Counted from the first letter of the stretch, positions 52,189-61,632 are shown. The stretch: 64,000 nucleotides of DNA from JAHJQZ01 sp963675235 (GCA_963675235.2 CAXXFU010000002.1:1-64000); one strand, 5' to 3'. Program-made: numbers and translations. The notes: generated by a model not told the origin, from the letters alone.

Positions 52189-54726
52189 ATGCGCCGATGG
52201 ACGATCTTGCTTGCGCTGGCGGGATGTGTACTGGCAGGTGTCACGCCGGCGACAGCCGAGACCGTCTGGATCAGCGATACTGCACCGTATGAGCTGACCG
52301 GCGCCGACCTGTTCAAGCTGCGCAACCAGATGCCTGCCGAGATGCAGACGGCGCTCAAACCGCTGCGCAATGTTTCCTATCCAGACGAGGCGGCCTTTCG
52401 CGCGCGATTCAGGGCGTTGGTGCCCGATGCCGGAGAGCGGTCCGAATGGGAGGACAGGCTTGCCAGCACCGCAGCGCGTCCGGGGGTGTCGTTCGGCACT
52501 GAAGCGCTCAAGACCGGCATCCTGACCATCCGCATCGCCGGAAGCGACCACGCGCTCGATACGGATCCGTTCACCTCGAAATCCTGGCTTTCTGCCTTGC
52601 CGCCGCCCGCCGACGCGCCTTTGCGCGGTGTAACGGCAACGATGGACGGCACATGTCTTGATGTGAGCTCAGCCGCCGGTGAAGCCCTGTTTTCGCTATG
52701 CGACGCCAGGACCGGGGCCGATGGTACTTCGGTGGCGCTGAAGGCAGAAGCGGATGCCGTTTACGGCCTTGGCCAGCAGTTCGGCCGTGAAGGCGATGCC
52801 ACGGCAAACCGTATCGGGGAAAAGCGCGACGGGCTCAACGCCATGACCGGCTTCAATGGCGGTGCCAATGGCAACACGCTGATACCGATCGCCTATTTCG
52901 ATCGCGCCGGCACCCCGTTCGCCCTGTTTCTCGACAATCGCTACCCGCAGGTCTGGGATTTTTCCTCCGATCCGTGGCAGCTCGGTGTCAAGGGCGGCGG
53001 TTTCCGCCTTCACGTGCTGACCGCATCGAGCCTTGCCGAACTGCGCCGGCGCTACATGGCCCTGTCCGGACCGCCACCGGTTCCGCCCAAGGCGATGTTC
53101 GGGCTGTGGCTGTCCGAATTCGGCTTCGACAATTGGCGCGAGGTCGATGGTCATGTCGCATCACTCGAAGCCGACGGATTTCCGCTCTCCGGAGTGGTTC
53201 TCGACCTGCAATGGTTCGGCGGCATTGGCGGCAGGGGTGGATCGAGCCTGATGGGTTCGCTCGATTTCGACACCAAGGCCTTTCCCGATCCGGCAGCAAA
53301 GATTGCGGCGTTCAAGGCACGCGGTATCGGTGTCATGCCGATCGAGGAATCCTACATCGACAAGTCGCTGCCCGAGTTCACCGACATGGCGGCGCGCGGC
53401 TTTCTCGCACGCGACGCCTCCGGCGCGCCGCTGCTGACCGCGCCGGCGCCGCAATGGTGGGGTTGGGGCGGCATGATCGATTGGCTCACTCCCGAAGCAG
53501 GCGCCTATTGGCACGATGTCAAGCGCCAGCCGCTGGTCGACATGGGTGTTGCTGCCCACTGGACCGATCTCGGCGAGCCGGAGATGTACAATCCGGCCAA
53601 TCTCTATGGGCCGGGGCTCGACGAAAACGCTGCGCACAATTCCTACAACCTGATGTGGCTGGAATCGATCGCTGACGGCTACCGCCGCGCAGCGCCGTCG
53701 AAGCGCGTTTTCATGATGTCGCGCTCCGGTGCTGCAGGCATGCAGCGGTTCGGAGCGGCGATGTGGTCGGGCGACACCGGCAGCGATTACTGGTCGCTGC
53801 TCGGCCAGATGCCGCAACAGACCCACATGATGTGGTCCGGGATCGACTATTACGGCTCCGACGTCGGCGGTTTCCATCGCGGCGCACTCCGGCATTACGA
53901 CGATGCTCCGAGCCGCGAGGCGGCGATGGACGAGCTCTACACGCAATGGTTCGCCTATTCGTCGCTGTTCGAGGTACCGGTCAGGCCGCATACCGAGAAC
54001 CTGTGCAACTGCAAGCAGACTGCGCCTAATCGCATTGGCGACCTCGGGTCCAACCGCGCCAATATCCAACTGCGCTATGTGCTCCTGCCCTATTACTATT
54101 CGCTGGCGCACGCGGCCTGGCACGATGGCGAGCCGGTGTTCCCCAGCCTTGACTACTGGTATCCGCAAATGGCCGGCACGGCTTCGCAAACCAGGATGAT
54201 CGGCCGGGACCTCATTGGTGCCGGCGTCGCCGAGTATGGTGTCGAGAGCGCCGACGTGCTGCTGCCAGCCGGGACTTGGTACGATTTCCGCACCGGCGCG
54301 CCGCATATCTCGGACGGCGGCATGGTCAGCATGCCGGTATGGCGCGATGGCCTGTTCAGCCTGCCGCTGTTCGCCCGCGATGGCGCTGTGATCCCGATAG
54401 ATGATGAAGGCCAAAGCGTGATCGAGGTGTTCGGCACGGGTGACGGCCATTTCGACTGGTTCGATGACGATGGCGAAACGCTGGCCTATCAGGATGGTTT
54501 CTACGATCTCATCCGCATCGACAAGCGGGGCGACACGCTGGTGCTCGACCGGGCGCTCGGACGTACGCTCACGCCGAAGCGGCTCAGTTGGCATCTGCCC
54601 GACGGTGTCGTTGCCATGGGAGTGAAGATCGATGGCAAACCAGTGCAATTCACTGCCAGCGGCAATTCGCTCACGCTCGAACTGCCACCTCTTGGTACAT
54701 CCTTGACGATCGCGCTTCAAAGGTGA
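52189..54726 (+). CDS. Exported GH31 alpha-glycosidase
   Basis: An 845-residue GH31 enzyme with a signal peptide (RRWTILLALAGCVLAGVTPATAE, cut after TAE or nearby). The nucleophile Asp is in AHWTDLGEPEM (about D460) and the acid/base Asp in MWSGDTGSDYWSL (about D529). Other landmarks are GLGQQFGREG, FALFLDNRYPQVWDF, FGLWLSEFGFDNW and the FYDLIRIDKRGDT C-terminal sandwich. The family acts on alpha-linked glucosides, xylosides or sulfoquinovosides; the WTDLGEPE form does not settle which. ATG 52189 follows GGGAGGGAC and begins the signal peptide; an open frame reaches back to 52054. Confidence 0.85.
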   Translation: MRRWTILLALAGCVLAGVTPATAETVWISDTAPYELTGADLFKLRNQMPAEMQTALKPLRNVSYPDEAAFRARFRALVPDAGERSEWEDRLASTAARPGVSFGTEALKTGILTIRIAGSDHALDTDPFTSKSWLSALPPPADAPLRGVTATMDGTCLDVSSAAGEALFSLCDARTGADGTSVALKAEADAVYGLGQQFGREGDATANRIGEKRDGLNAMTGFNGGANGNTLIPIAYFDRAGTPFALFLDNRYPQVWDFSSDPWQLGVKGGGFRLHVLTASSLAELRRRYMALSGPPPVPPKAMFGLWLSEFGFDNWREVDGHVASLEADGFPLSGVVLDLQWFGGIGGRGGSSLMGSLDFDTKAFPDPAAKIAAFKARGIGVMPIEESYIDKSLPEFTDMAARGFLARDASGAPLLTAPAPQWWGWGGMIDWLTPEAGAYWHDVKRQPLVDMGVAAHWTDLGEPEMYNPANLYGPGLDENAAHNSYNLMWLESIADGYRRAAPSKRVFMMSRSGAAGMQRFGAAMWSGDTGSDYWSLLGQMPQQTHMMWSGIDYYGSDVGGFHRGALRHYDDAPSREAAMDELYTQWFAYSSLFEVPVRPHTENLCNCKQTAPNRIGDLGSNRANIQLRYVLLPYYYSLAHAAWHDGEPVFPSLDYWYPQMAGTASQTRMIGRDLIGAGVAEYGVESADVLLPAGTWYDFRTGAPHISDGGMVSMPVWRDGLFSLPLFARDGAVIPIDDEGQSVIEVFGTGDGHFDWFDDDGETLAYQDGFYDLIRIDKRGDTLVLDRALGRTLTPKRLSWHLPDGVVAMGVKIDGKPVQFTASGNSLTLELPPLGTSLTIALQR

Positions 54727-54775
54727 TTGCCGGCGCGGCGAACACGTGAAATCCTCGCCTTCGGGAGGCGGACGA

Positions 54776-55702
54776 ATGAGCAAAACCGGATCAATTGCCA
54801 TACTGGGCGTGTTCATGGCCGACACGAGCTATCGTGCCGAGCGGCTGCCACGAATCGGCGAGACACTGCCCGGCAAGTCCTTCGTGCTCGGGCCGGGCGG
54901 CAAAGGGTCGAACCAGGCGGTCGCGGCGGCACGAGCCGGAGGCAATGTCTCTTTTCTGACCCGGCTCGGCGACGACGCTTTCGCCGACATTGCCTTCTCG
55001 GTCTGGCGCGAGGCCGGGGTACGTCCGGTGATCATTCCCGACCCCGACAGCTACACGGGCGCTGCCTTCATCTTCATCGACGATGCTTCGGGCGATAACG
55101 CCATCATCATCAGTCCTGGCGCCGCGGCGCGCATCACCCCTGTCGATATCTGGGCATGGGCGCCGCAGATCGACAATGCCGATGTCTTCGTCACCCAGCT
55201 CGAACAGCCGGTCGATGCCGCCCGCGCCGGTCTCGCCCGCGCGCGTCGTGCCGGTGTGACGACCATCCTCAATACGGCGCCCGCGACCGATCTCAGCGAC
55301 GAAATGCTGGCACTATGCGACTATCTCACCCCGAACGAGACCGAGGCCGGACAATTGACCGGCATTGCCGTCGACAGTCTCGACAGCGCCCGCCGCGCCG
55401 GCGACGCCCTGTTGAAGCGCGGGGCAGGGGCGGCGCTGATCACGCTCGGCGAGCGCGGCGCCTTGTTGCACACACCGGACACGTCCGAACACGTGCCGGC
55501 CCTCGATGCCGGCCCGGTTGTCGAGACGACAGGCGCTGGTGACGCCTTCAACGGCGGCTTTGCCGTTGCGCTCGGCGAAGGCAGATCGCCACTCGATGCG
55601 GCCCGGTTCGCCGCCGCAACGGCAGCTGTCTCGGTGACGCGACCGGGCGCTGCCGCCTCGATGCCGAAGCGCGAGGAGATCGAGGCCGTATTGGCGCGTT
55701 AG
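54776..55702 (+). CDS. rbsK: Ribokinase-family (PfkB) sugar kinase
   Basis: A 308-residue PfkB kinase. The N-terminal motif GPGGKGSNQAVAAARAGG (about residues 37-54) and C-terminal signature VETTGAGDAFNGGFAVALG with catalytic D256 match ribokinase rather than fructokinase. It would phosphorylate ribose or a similar pentose. ATG 54776 follows GGGAGGCGG. It begins 49 bases after the GH31 gene, so the glycosidase and kinase may be used together, although no transporter is nearby. Confidence 0.85.
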   Translation: MSKTGSIAILGVFMADTSYRAERLPRIGETLPGKSFVLGPGGKGSNQAVAAARAGGNVSFLTRLGDDAFADIAFSVWREAGVRPVIIPDPDSYTGAAFIFIDDASGDNAIIISPGAAARITPVDIWAWAPQIDNADVFVTQLEQPVDAARAGLARARRAGVTTILNTAPATDLSDEMLALCDYLTPNETEAGQLTGIAVDSLDSARRAGDALLKRGAGAALITLGERGALLHTPDTSEHVPALDAGPVVETTGAGDAFNGGFAVALGEGRSPLDAARFAAATAAVSVTRPGAAASMPKREEIEAVLAR

Positions 55703-55728
55703 CCGGCTGCGGAATCGGGAGGCAGATC

Positions 55729-56196
55729 ATGAGCGAAGCCGAAGCCGTCCTGCGACTGGTGGTTGCGGCGCTTCTGGGCGGAGCCCTGGGGCTCAATCGC
55801 TACGTCCATCACAAATATGTCGGCATCCGCACCCTGAGCATCGTGGCGCTTTCCGCCGCGGCGCTCGTTCTCGCCGTCATGCCGATCTTCAGCTCGGACG
55901 GTGTCAGCCGCGTCATTCAGGGGCTGCTGACCGGAATCGGATTCATCGGCGCCGGCGTCATCGTTCACGGACGGCATGGCGATACTGTCAGGGGCCTGAC
56001 CTCGGCCGCAACCGTTCTGTTGTGTGTTGCGACCGGCATCCTGTGCGCCTTTGCCGATTGGGTTCTGGTGCTGTCGCTCTCGGTGCTGTCGCTGCTGATC
56101 CTGATTTTCGGAGGACCCGTCGAAAAATTCCTGATCGCCCGCATCGGTTTCAGCGACGGCGGAGATCGCAGTGGCCGCGGCGACGACGACGCCTGA
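55729..56196 (+). CDS. MgtC/SapB-family membrane protein
   Basis: A 155-residue protein with five predicted helices, fitting the MgtC/SapB membrane domain: LRLVVAALLGGALGLNR, GIRTLSIVALSAAALVLAV, the block LLTGIGFIGAGVIVHGRHGDTVRG (in part) and LTSAATVLLCVATGIL. It lacks the soluble C-terminal ACT-like domain of full-length MgtC, so it is the short form. Some relatives influence ATP synthase or magnesium homeostasis. It is 26 bases after the ribokinase gene and its stop abuts the stop of the convergent oxidoreductase gene. Confidence 0.82.
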   Translation: MSEAEAVLRLVVAALLGGALGLNRYVHHKYVGIRTLSIVALSAAALVLAVMPIFSSDGVSRVIQGLLTGIGFIGAGVIVHGRHGDTVRGLTSAATVLLCVATGILCAFADWVLVLSLSVLSLLILIFGGPVEKFLIARIGFSDGGDRSGRGDDDA

Positions 56197-57192
56197 TCAG
56201 GCGTTGACGTCGACGACCACGCGTCCGCGCACCCTGCCGGCAAGGATGTCGGCACCCAGTTGCGGCAGATCGGCGAGCTTGGCCTCAACAATCATTTCAT
56301 CGAGCTTGTCGAGCGGCAGCGTACCTGCCAGCCGTCCCCAGGCGGTGACGCGCGCCTCATAGGGCTGCATGACGCTGTCGATGCCCAAGAGATTGATCCC
56401 GCGCAGCAGGAAGGGCACGACCGAGCCGGGGAATTTTGCGCCGCCGGCAAGACCAACCGAGGCGACCGAGGCGCCGTGTTCCATCTGCGCCAGAATGCGC
56501 GCCAGCATGTTGCCGCCGACATTGTCGATGGCGCCGCTCCAGGTTTCGGATTCGAGCGGCCGGTTTGCCGGTTCGGCAAAGACGCCGCGATCGACGACAT
56601 GGCTGGCGCCAAGGCTCTTGAGGTAGTCGCTGGTTTCCGGCCGTCCGGTGACCGCGGAGACTTCGTAGTCGGTCGCGGCGAGCAGAGCCGTTGCCACGGA
56701 ACCGACCCCGCCTGCGGCCCCGGTGACCAGAACCGGCTTGCCGCCCGGCTTGAGCCCGTGATCCTCGAGCACGCCGACGGCAAGGCTGGCAGTGAAACCG
56801 GCCGTGCCGATGGCCATGGCGCGCCTGAACGTCAATCCGGCGGGCAGCGGCACCAGCCAGTCGGCCTTGACCCGCGCCTTCTGCGCGTAGCCGCCCCAGT
56901 GCATTTCACCGACGCGCCAGCCGGTCAGGACCACTTCGTCGCCCGGCGCATAGCGCGGGTCGGACGAGCTCTCGACCGTGCCGGCAAAGTCGATGCCGGG
57001 CACGTGCGGATAGGACCTGACCAGTCCGCCACCGGGCCCCAGGCACAGCCCGTCCTTGTAGTTCAGTGTCGAATAGGCGACGGCGATCGTCACCTCGCCG
57101 TCGGGCAGATCGCCGAGTTCGAGATCGGAGATGCGTGCTTCCGGGGCGGCGTCGGGACCGGTCCTGTCGACGATCAGGGCTTTGAAACTCAA
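56197..57192 (-). CDS. acuI: Acrylyl-CoA reductase-like zinc-free alcohol dehydrogenase (AcuI/YhdH)
   Basis: A 331-residue member of the YhdH/AcuI quinone-oxidoreductase branch, which reduces acrylyl-CoA to propionyl-CoA with NADPH. The motifs STLNYKDGLCLGPGGGLVR, PHVPGIDFAGTVESS and the nucleotide site VLVTGAAGGVGSVA (about 153-166) are typical, and zinc ligands are absent. TTG 57192 is the likely start: AAGGAAGG lies about 8 bases upstream and the conserved FKALIVDRTG follows at once. It is 4 bases from the upstream propionyl-CoA synthetase gene. Together they suggest acrylate or 3-hydroxypropionate to propionyl-CoA metabolism. Confidence 0.8.
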   Translation of the reverse strand: MSFKALIVDRTGPDAAPEARISDLELGDLPDGEVTIAVAYSTLNYKDGLCLGPGGGLVRSYPHVPGIDFAGTVESSSDPRYAPGDEVVLTGWRVGEMHWGGYAQKARVKADWLVPLPAGLTFRRAMAIGTAGFTASLAVGVLEDHGLKPGGKPVLVTGAAGGVGSVATALLAATDYEVSAVTGRPETSDYLKSLGASHVVDRGVFAEPANRPLESETWSGAIDNVGGNMLARILAQMEHGASVASVGLAGGAKFPGSVVPFLLRGINLLGIDSVMQPYEARVTAWGRLAGTLPLDKLDEMIVEAKLADLPQLGADILAGRVRGRVVVDVNA

Positions 57193-57196
57193 GGTA

Positions 57197-59116
57197 TCAG
57201 CCTTCCTTGATGATATTTCGGGCGGCGAAGGTTTCGGAAATCTCCTCGATGATGCCCGGATCGTCGATGGTGGCCGGCATGTTCCACTCGCTGCCGTCGG
57301 CGATCTTCTGCATCGTGCCTCTGAGGATCTTGCCCGAGCGGGTCTTGGGCAGGCGCGAGACGACAAGCGCCGTCTTGAAGGCGGCGACCGGGCCGATCTC
57401 GTCGCGCACCAGCTTGACCACCTCGGCCTCGATCTCTTCGTGCGGCCGGGTCACGCCGGATTTCAGCACCATCAACCCCAGCGGCAATTGCCCCTTCATC
57501 GGATCGGCAATACCGATGACGGCGCATTCGGCGACGTCCTTGTGCCCGGCGATGACCTCTTCCATGCCACCGGTCGACAGGCGATGGCCGGCGACATTGA
57601 TGATGTCGTCGGTGCGGGCCATGACGAAGATGTAGCCGTCTTCGTCGCGGATGCCGGCATCGGCTGTCTTGTAATAACCCGGGAACTCGCGGAGATAGGA
57701 GTTGGTGAAGCGGTCGTCGGCATTCCACAGCGTCGGCAGGTTGCCCGGGGGCATCGGAAGCTTGACGACGATATTGCCGAGCGTGCCGTCGGCCACCTCG
57801 TGGCCGGCGTCGTCGAGAACCCGGATGTCGTAACCCGGCATGGCAACCGTGGGAGAGCCGATCTTGACCGGCAGGGCACCGAGACCGACAGGATTGCCGG
57901 CGATGGTCCAGCCGGTTTCGGTCTGCCACCAGTGATCGATGACCGGTACGTCGAGCTGTTCCTGGGCCCAGATGATGGTGTCCGGATCGGCGCGTTCGCC
58001 GGCGAGGAACAGGGTCCTGAGGCTCTTGATGTCGTAATTGCCGATAAGCTTGCCGTCCGGGTCTTCCTTCTTGATGGCGCGGAAAGCGGTCGGGGCAGTG
58101 AACAGGGCGACGACGCCGTACTCCTCGATGACGCGCCAGAACGTGCCGGCATCGGGCGTGCCGACCGGCTTGCCCTCGAACAGGATCGTGGTGCAGCCGC
58201 TCAGCAGCGGGGCGTAGACGATATAGGAATGGCCGACGACCCAGCCGACATCGGATGCGGCCCAATAGACCTCGCCGGGCTTGACGCCGTATATCGCGTC
58301 CATCGTCCAGTTGAGGGCGACCATGTGGCCGCCGGTATCGCGTACGACGCCCTTGGGGCTGCCGGTCGTGCCGGACGTATATAGGATATAGAGCGGATCG
58401 GTGGCCTTGACGGGTACGCAGGGCACCCTGGTGCCGGCGGTCTTGTGGGCGGCGACGGCGGCGGCATAATCGATGTCGCGCCCGGCCTCGAGTTCGCAGA
58501 TCAGCCTGTCGCGTTGGAACACCACGCAGGCGGCTGGCTTGTTCACCGCCAGCTCGATGGCGTGGTCGAGCAGCGGCTTGTAAGGCACGACGCGGCTCGG
58601 CTCGATGCCGCAGGAGGCCGAGACGATGACCTTGGGCGAGCAGTCGTCGATGCGCGTGGTCAGCTCATGGGCGGCAAAGCCGCCGAAGACCACCGAATGC
58701 ACCGCCCCGAGACGGGCCACGGCCAACATGGCGAAGACCGCCTGCGGGATCATCGGCATGTAAATGAGGACGCGATCGCCCTTGCCGACGCCCTGGTCGG
58801 CGAGCACCGCAGCCAGCGCCTCGATCTCGCTCAACAGCTCGGCATAGCTGTAGCGCGCCTTGGTGCCGGTTACCGGACTGTCATAGATAATGGCGTCCTG
58901 GTCGGCGCGGCCGTTGGCGACATGGCGGTCGACGGCGTTGAAACAGGTATTGCCAACCGCGTCGGGGAACCAGCGACCGTAAACGCCCATGTCCGGATCG
59001 AAAGCCTTTGTCGGCGCTTCGAACCAGTCGATCCCCTTGGCGGCCTCGAGCCAGAATCCGTGAGGATCTTCCTTCCAGCGCTGATAGACCTCGTCATAGC
59101 TCGACTGTATTGCCAT
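57197..59116 (-). CDS. prpE: Propionate--CoA ligase (PrpE)
   Basis: A 639-residue AMP-forming acyl-CoA synthetase. The P-loop ILYTSGTTGSPKGVVRD, the block DHWWQTETGWTI and the C-terminal catalytic lysine in RSGKILRGTMQ are in place. LSTGGMEEVIAGHKDVAE with GGMEE is the pattern of PrpE rather than acetate-specific Acs. It would activate propionate (and perhaps acrylate or 3-hydroxypropionate). ATG 59116 has a GGGGG-type site just upstream (- strand). The acrylyl-CoA-reductase-like gene follows after 4 bases, so both are one operon. Confidence 0.88.
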   Translation of the reverse strand: MAIQSSYDEVYQRWKEDPHGFWLEAAKGIDWFEAPTKAFDPDMGVYGRWFPDAVGNTCFNAVDRHVANGRADQDAIIYDSPVTGTKARYSYAELLSEIEALAAVLADQGVGKGDRVLIYMPMIPQAVFAMLAVARLGAVHSVVFGGFAAHELTTRIDDCSPKVIVSASCGIEPSRVVPYKPLLDHAIELAVNKPAACVVFQRDRLICELEAGRDIDYAAAVAAHKTAGTRVPCVPVKATDPLYILYTSGTTGSPKGVVRDTGGHMVALNWTMDAIYGVKPGEVYWAASDVGWVVGHSYIVYAPLLSGCTTILFEGKPVGTPDAGTFWRVIEEYGVVALFTAPTAFRAIKKEDPDGKLIGNYDIKSLRTLFLAGERADPDTIIWAQEQLDVPVIDHWWQTETGWTIAGNPVGLGALPVKIGSPTVAMPGYDIRVLDDAGHEVADGTLGNIVVKLPMPPGNLPTLWNADDRFTNSYLREFPGYYKTADAGIRDEDGYIFVMARTDDIINVAGHRLSTGGMEEVIAGHKDVAECAVIGIADPMKGQLPLGLMVLKSGVTRPHEEIEAEVVKLVRDEIGPVAAFKTALVVSRLPKTRSGKILRGTMQKIADGSEWNMPATIDDPGIIEEISETFAARNIIKEG

Positions 59117-59245
59117 CAATTTCCCCCCTGGCGGCTTTGCGCCGTCTCGCTCCAGCTTTCGCACTCACCCGATACTACAGACCAGCGGCACGCGGCCAAG
59201 CATCAAATTCACAAATCTGCATGTTCCGGGCGCCGCAGCGGATCG

Positions 59246-60619
59246 TCATGCCCAGCTCAACACTGCTTCGAACCCGTCGGCGCGCCCTGCCGCCGGTGAC
59301 ATGAGCTCGAGACGTCCGCCGGTCTGCTCGGCGATAGTCCGGGCGATGGTGAGGCCGAGGCCGGTGCCGCCTGCCGAAGTTGCGCCCCGCATGAACGGCT
59401 CCCCGAGGCGGTCGAGCACCTCGGGCGGCACGATGGTGCTGGCATTGACGACGCGGATATGGGCGCCCGGTCCGGCGAGCAGCTCGACAGGGCTTTCCGA
59501 TGTGCCGTGGTGCAAGGCATTCTCGATCAGATTGGTGATGGCGATGGCAAAGGCGTCGCCATTGACTGGCGCTGAAACCGCTGCACCCGGCGCGATATCG
59601 AGATGAACGCGACCGCGCGTCTGCGACGCCGATTCATAGTCGCGTGCGATGAGTTCGAGGATCGGCGCAAGATCGACCTGTCCTTCGGCCTGGGCGAACC
59701 CGGCACCAAGCCGGGACAGCTGCAACAGCTTTTCCGAGAGCTGCGAGAGATGCTTGAGGGCGCTTTCGATCTCGCCGACGCGCGGCGCCGACGGATTGTC
59801 CTGAAGCTCGATGGCAAGCCGCTGCGCCTGCGCCAAGGCGCCGGCGATGGGCGTGCGCAGTTCGTGGGCGCTCGATGCGGCGAAGGCGCGCTCGGTATCG
59901 AGCGCGTCGCGCAGCCGGTCGAGCAGGCCATCGATGGCTTCGGCGATCGGAGCCAGCTCGACCGGATGGTTTTCGGTGGGCAGCGGCGAGAGATTGCGGC
60001 CGCCGCGCCTGGCGATGTCGCGACTGAGTGATCGCAACGGACTGAGCGCCAGCCGCAGCGCCACCCAGATGCCAATGACGATGAGCGGTATCAGTGCCGC
60101 CAGCGGCAGAACCGTCGCCATGATGCCGGCGTGCAGCGCCTCCTTGCGGTTGTCGTCGTGCTCGGCCACGACGATGGAATGGCCGGACCGGCGGTCGAAC
60201 AGCGAGAAAAGCCGCCAGTCGTCGATGGTGGAGAAGCCGTCGGGAGCCGCCCTCAGCGTGGCGATAGCGGGTGCGTCGGCAGTAGCCAGAACCACGCGCC
60301 CCGTGGGGTCCCGCACCGCATAGGAATAAAGCTCCTCATCGGCTTCGAGGCCAACGACCCGCTGATCCTCGTACTCCTCGTCCTCGTCATGGTCATCGTC
60401 GTCCTTGCTGTCGCTGGGGGCGACAGGTTCGCGCATGTTGTGCAACGCCAGAGGCAGCAGACGCAGGGCGCTCTGGCGCATGCTCTCGTCGTAGGCGTCG
60501 AACAATTCCTCCTGAGTGACATGGATGGTGATCGCCGCCGCCCCGATCCAGAGCAGACCGGTGAAGGCGGCAAGACCAATCGCCAACCGCCAGGCGATGG
60601 AAGGACGGCGTTTGCTCAT
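59246..60619 (-). CDS. Sensor histidine kinase (QseC/TctE-like) with a highly acidic sensor loop
   Basis: A 457-residue kinase. Helix 1 is at about residues 11-33 and helix 2 at about 167-190. The periplasmic sensor between them has an acidic run at 70-85 with 12 Asp/Glu among 16 residues (core DDDDHDEDEE), followed by a Tyr-rich strand region. The H-box SSAHELRTPIAGAL has H252; the N-box NLIENALHHG and G-box GTGLGLTIA follow. An acidic patch of this sort binds divalent cations in PhoQ-like and other sensors, so metal or cationic peptide sensing is inferred. The kinase start overlaps the regulator stop by 4 bases. Confidence 0.82.
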   Translation of the reverse strand: MSKRRPSIAWRLAIGLAAFTGLLWIGAAAITIHVTQEELFDAYDESMRQSALRLLPLALHNMREPVAPSDSKDDDDHDEDEEYEDQRVVGLEADEELYSYAVRDPTGRVVLATADAPAIATLRAAPDGFSTIDDWRLFSLFDRRSGHSIVVAEHDDNRKEALHAGIMATVLPLAALIPLIVIGIWVALRLALSPLRSLSRDIARRGGRNLSPLPTENHPVELAPIAEAIDGLLDRLRDALDTERAFAASSAHELRTPIAGALAQAQRLAIELQDNPSAPRVGEIESALKHLSQLSEKLLQLSRLGAGFAQAEGQVDLAPILELIARDYESASQTRGRVHLDIAPGAAVSAPVNGDAFAIAITNLIENALHHGTSESPVELLAGPGAHIRVVNASTIVPPEVLDRLGEPFMRGATSAGGTGLGLTIARTIAEQTGGRLELMSPAAGRADGFEAVLSWA

Positions 60620-61272
60620 GCAGGAACCTGATAGCCGAGTCCGCGGGACGTCATGACGAAATCGCGGCCGAGTTTCTTCCTCAGGCGTGAGATGTAGACC
60701 TCGACGGCGTTGCTTTCGATCTCTGCGCCAAAAGCATAAAGCGAATCCTCGATCTCGGTGCGGGTAACGAGGATGCCGCGATGGCGCAGGAGTCGTTCGA
60801 GCACGGCCCATTCGCGCGCCGTCAGTGTCACCGGTTTGCCGCCGAGGGTCGCGGATTTCCGCCCAAGGTCGATTTCGGCCTCGCCGACCTTGAGCGTCGG
60901 CACGGGCGTGCCAGCGTAGCGGCGCGCTACTGCCGACAGCCGCGCCGACAATTCGCCAAGGTCGAAGGGTTTGACCAGATAGTCGTCGGCGCCGGAATTC
61001 AGCCCCTCGATCCGTATGGAGACCTGATCCTGCGCCGTGGCGATGATGATCGGTACGTCGTTGCCGGCCTGACGCAGCTCGCGCAACAAATCGAGTCCGC
61101 GCCCGTCCGGCAGGCCAAGATCGAGCAGGATCAGTTCGTATGTGACGCTGTCAAGCGCCAGACGAGCGTCATCAAGCCGGCGCATCCAGTCGACGCCGTG
61201 CCCATTGGCGGCAATGTGATCCCTGACCGCCGCGCCGAGCACATGGTCGTCTTCGATCAGGAGAACACGCAA
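60616..61272 (-). CDS. OmpR-family response regulator (QseB/TctD-like)
   Basis: A 218-residue regulator with pocket LIEDD (residues 5-9), acceptor D51 in LILLDLGLPDG, and Lys in YLVKPFDL (about 101). The DNA-binding domain has LTAREWAVLERLLRHRG and VYISRLRKKLG. It is translated together with the acidic-loop kinase. The 360-base divergent region toward the fasciclin gene has two ACATG boxes 11 bases apart (61314-61318 and 61325-61329), a spacing that OmpR-type dimers use, so it may control itself and the secreted protein. Confidence 0.85.
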   Translation of the reverse strand: MRVLLIEDDHVLGAAVRDHIAANGHGVDWMRRLDDARLALDSVTYELILLDLGLPDGRGLDLLRELRQAGNDVPIIIATAQDQVSIRIEGLNSGADDYLVKPFDLGELSARLSAVARRYAGTPVPTLKVGEAEIDLGRKSATLGGKPVTLTAREWAVLERLLRHRGILVTRTEIEDSLYAFGAEIESNAVEVYISRLRKKLGRDFVMTSRGLGYQVPA

Positions 61273-61632
61273 GAATTTCCCTCGAGGCCAGGTTGGACGG
61301 ACAAGTCTTGAACATGCAGCTTACATGAGCCTGAAATGCCCGTCAGCTCCGAACCCATTGTGAAGAGATTCGCGGCCGGTTCTGGGTAGGCAACAAGCGC
61401 AATGTGTTCCAAGCGGCCTGTGCTGAATGCTGTATGCCGCTTGCATGTCTGTCGCGGGCGAGCGACTGCATTGGCCGTGCCGAAGCCTGCCAAAATCCGG
61501 ACTGGCGAGTGTAACCGATCCAGCGCGTCATCACGCGCAATAACGAGTCCGTGACTTCGAAATCCGCGATCAGGCGCCGCGCGTATCCCCTGTCACATGC
61601 CAGACAGGTATGGGCAAACCAGGAATGACATC
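61273..61632. other. 360-base divergent intergenic region
   Basis: No credible gene is seen between the regulator (- strand) and the fasciclin gene (+ strand). It has the ACATG direct repeat pair noted at the regulator, 42-57 bases upstream of the regulator's start, and no strong sigma-70 consensus. The AGGAATGAC ribosome site before ATG 61633 is acceptable. Confidence 0.4.

Noticed and set aside
51768..52292. Small genes in the AT-rich island
   Set aside because: Starts lack ribosome sites, the products cross the composition change and look random, and the real signal peptide of the GH31 protein begins at 52189.
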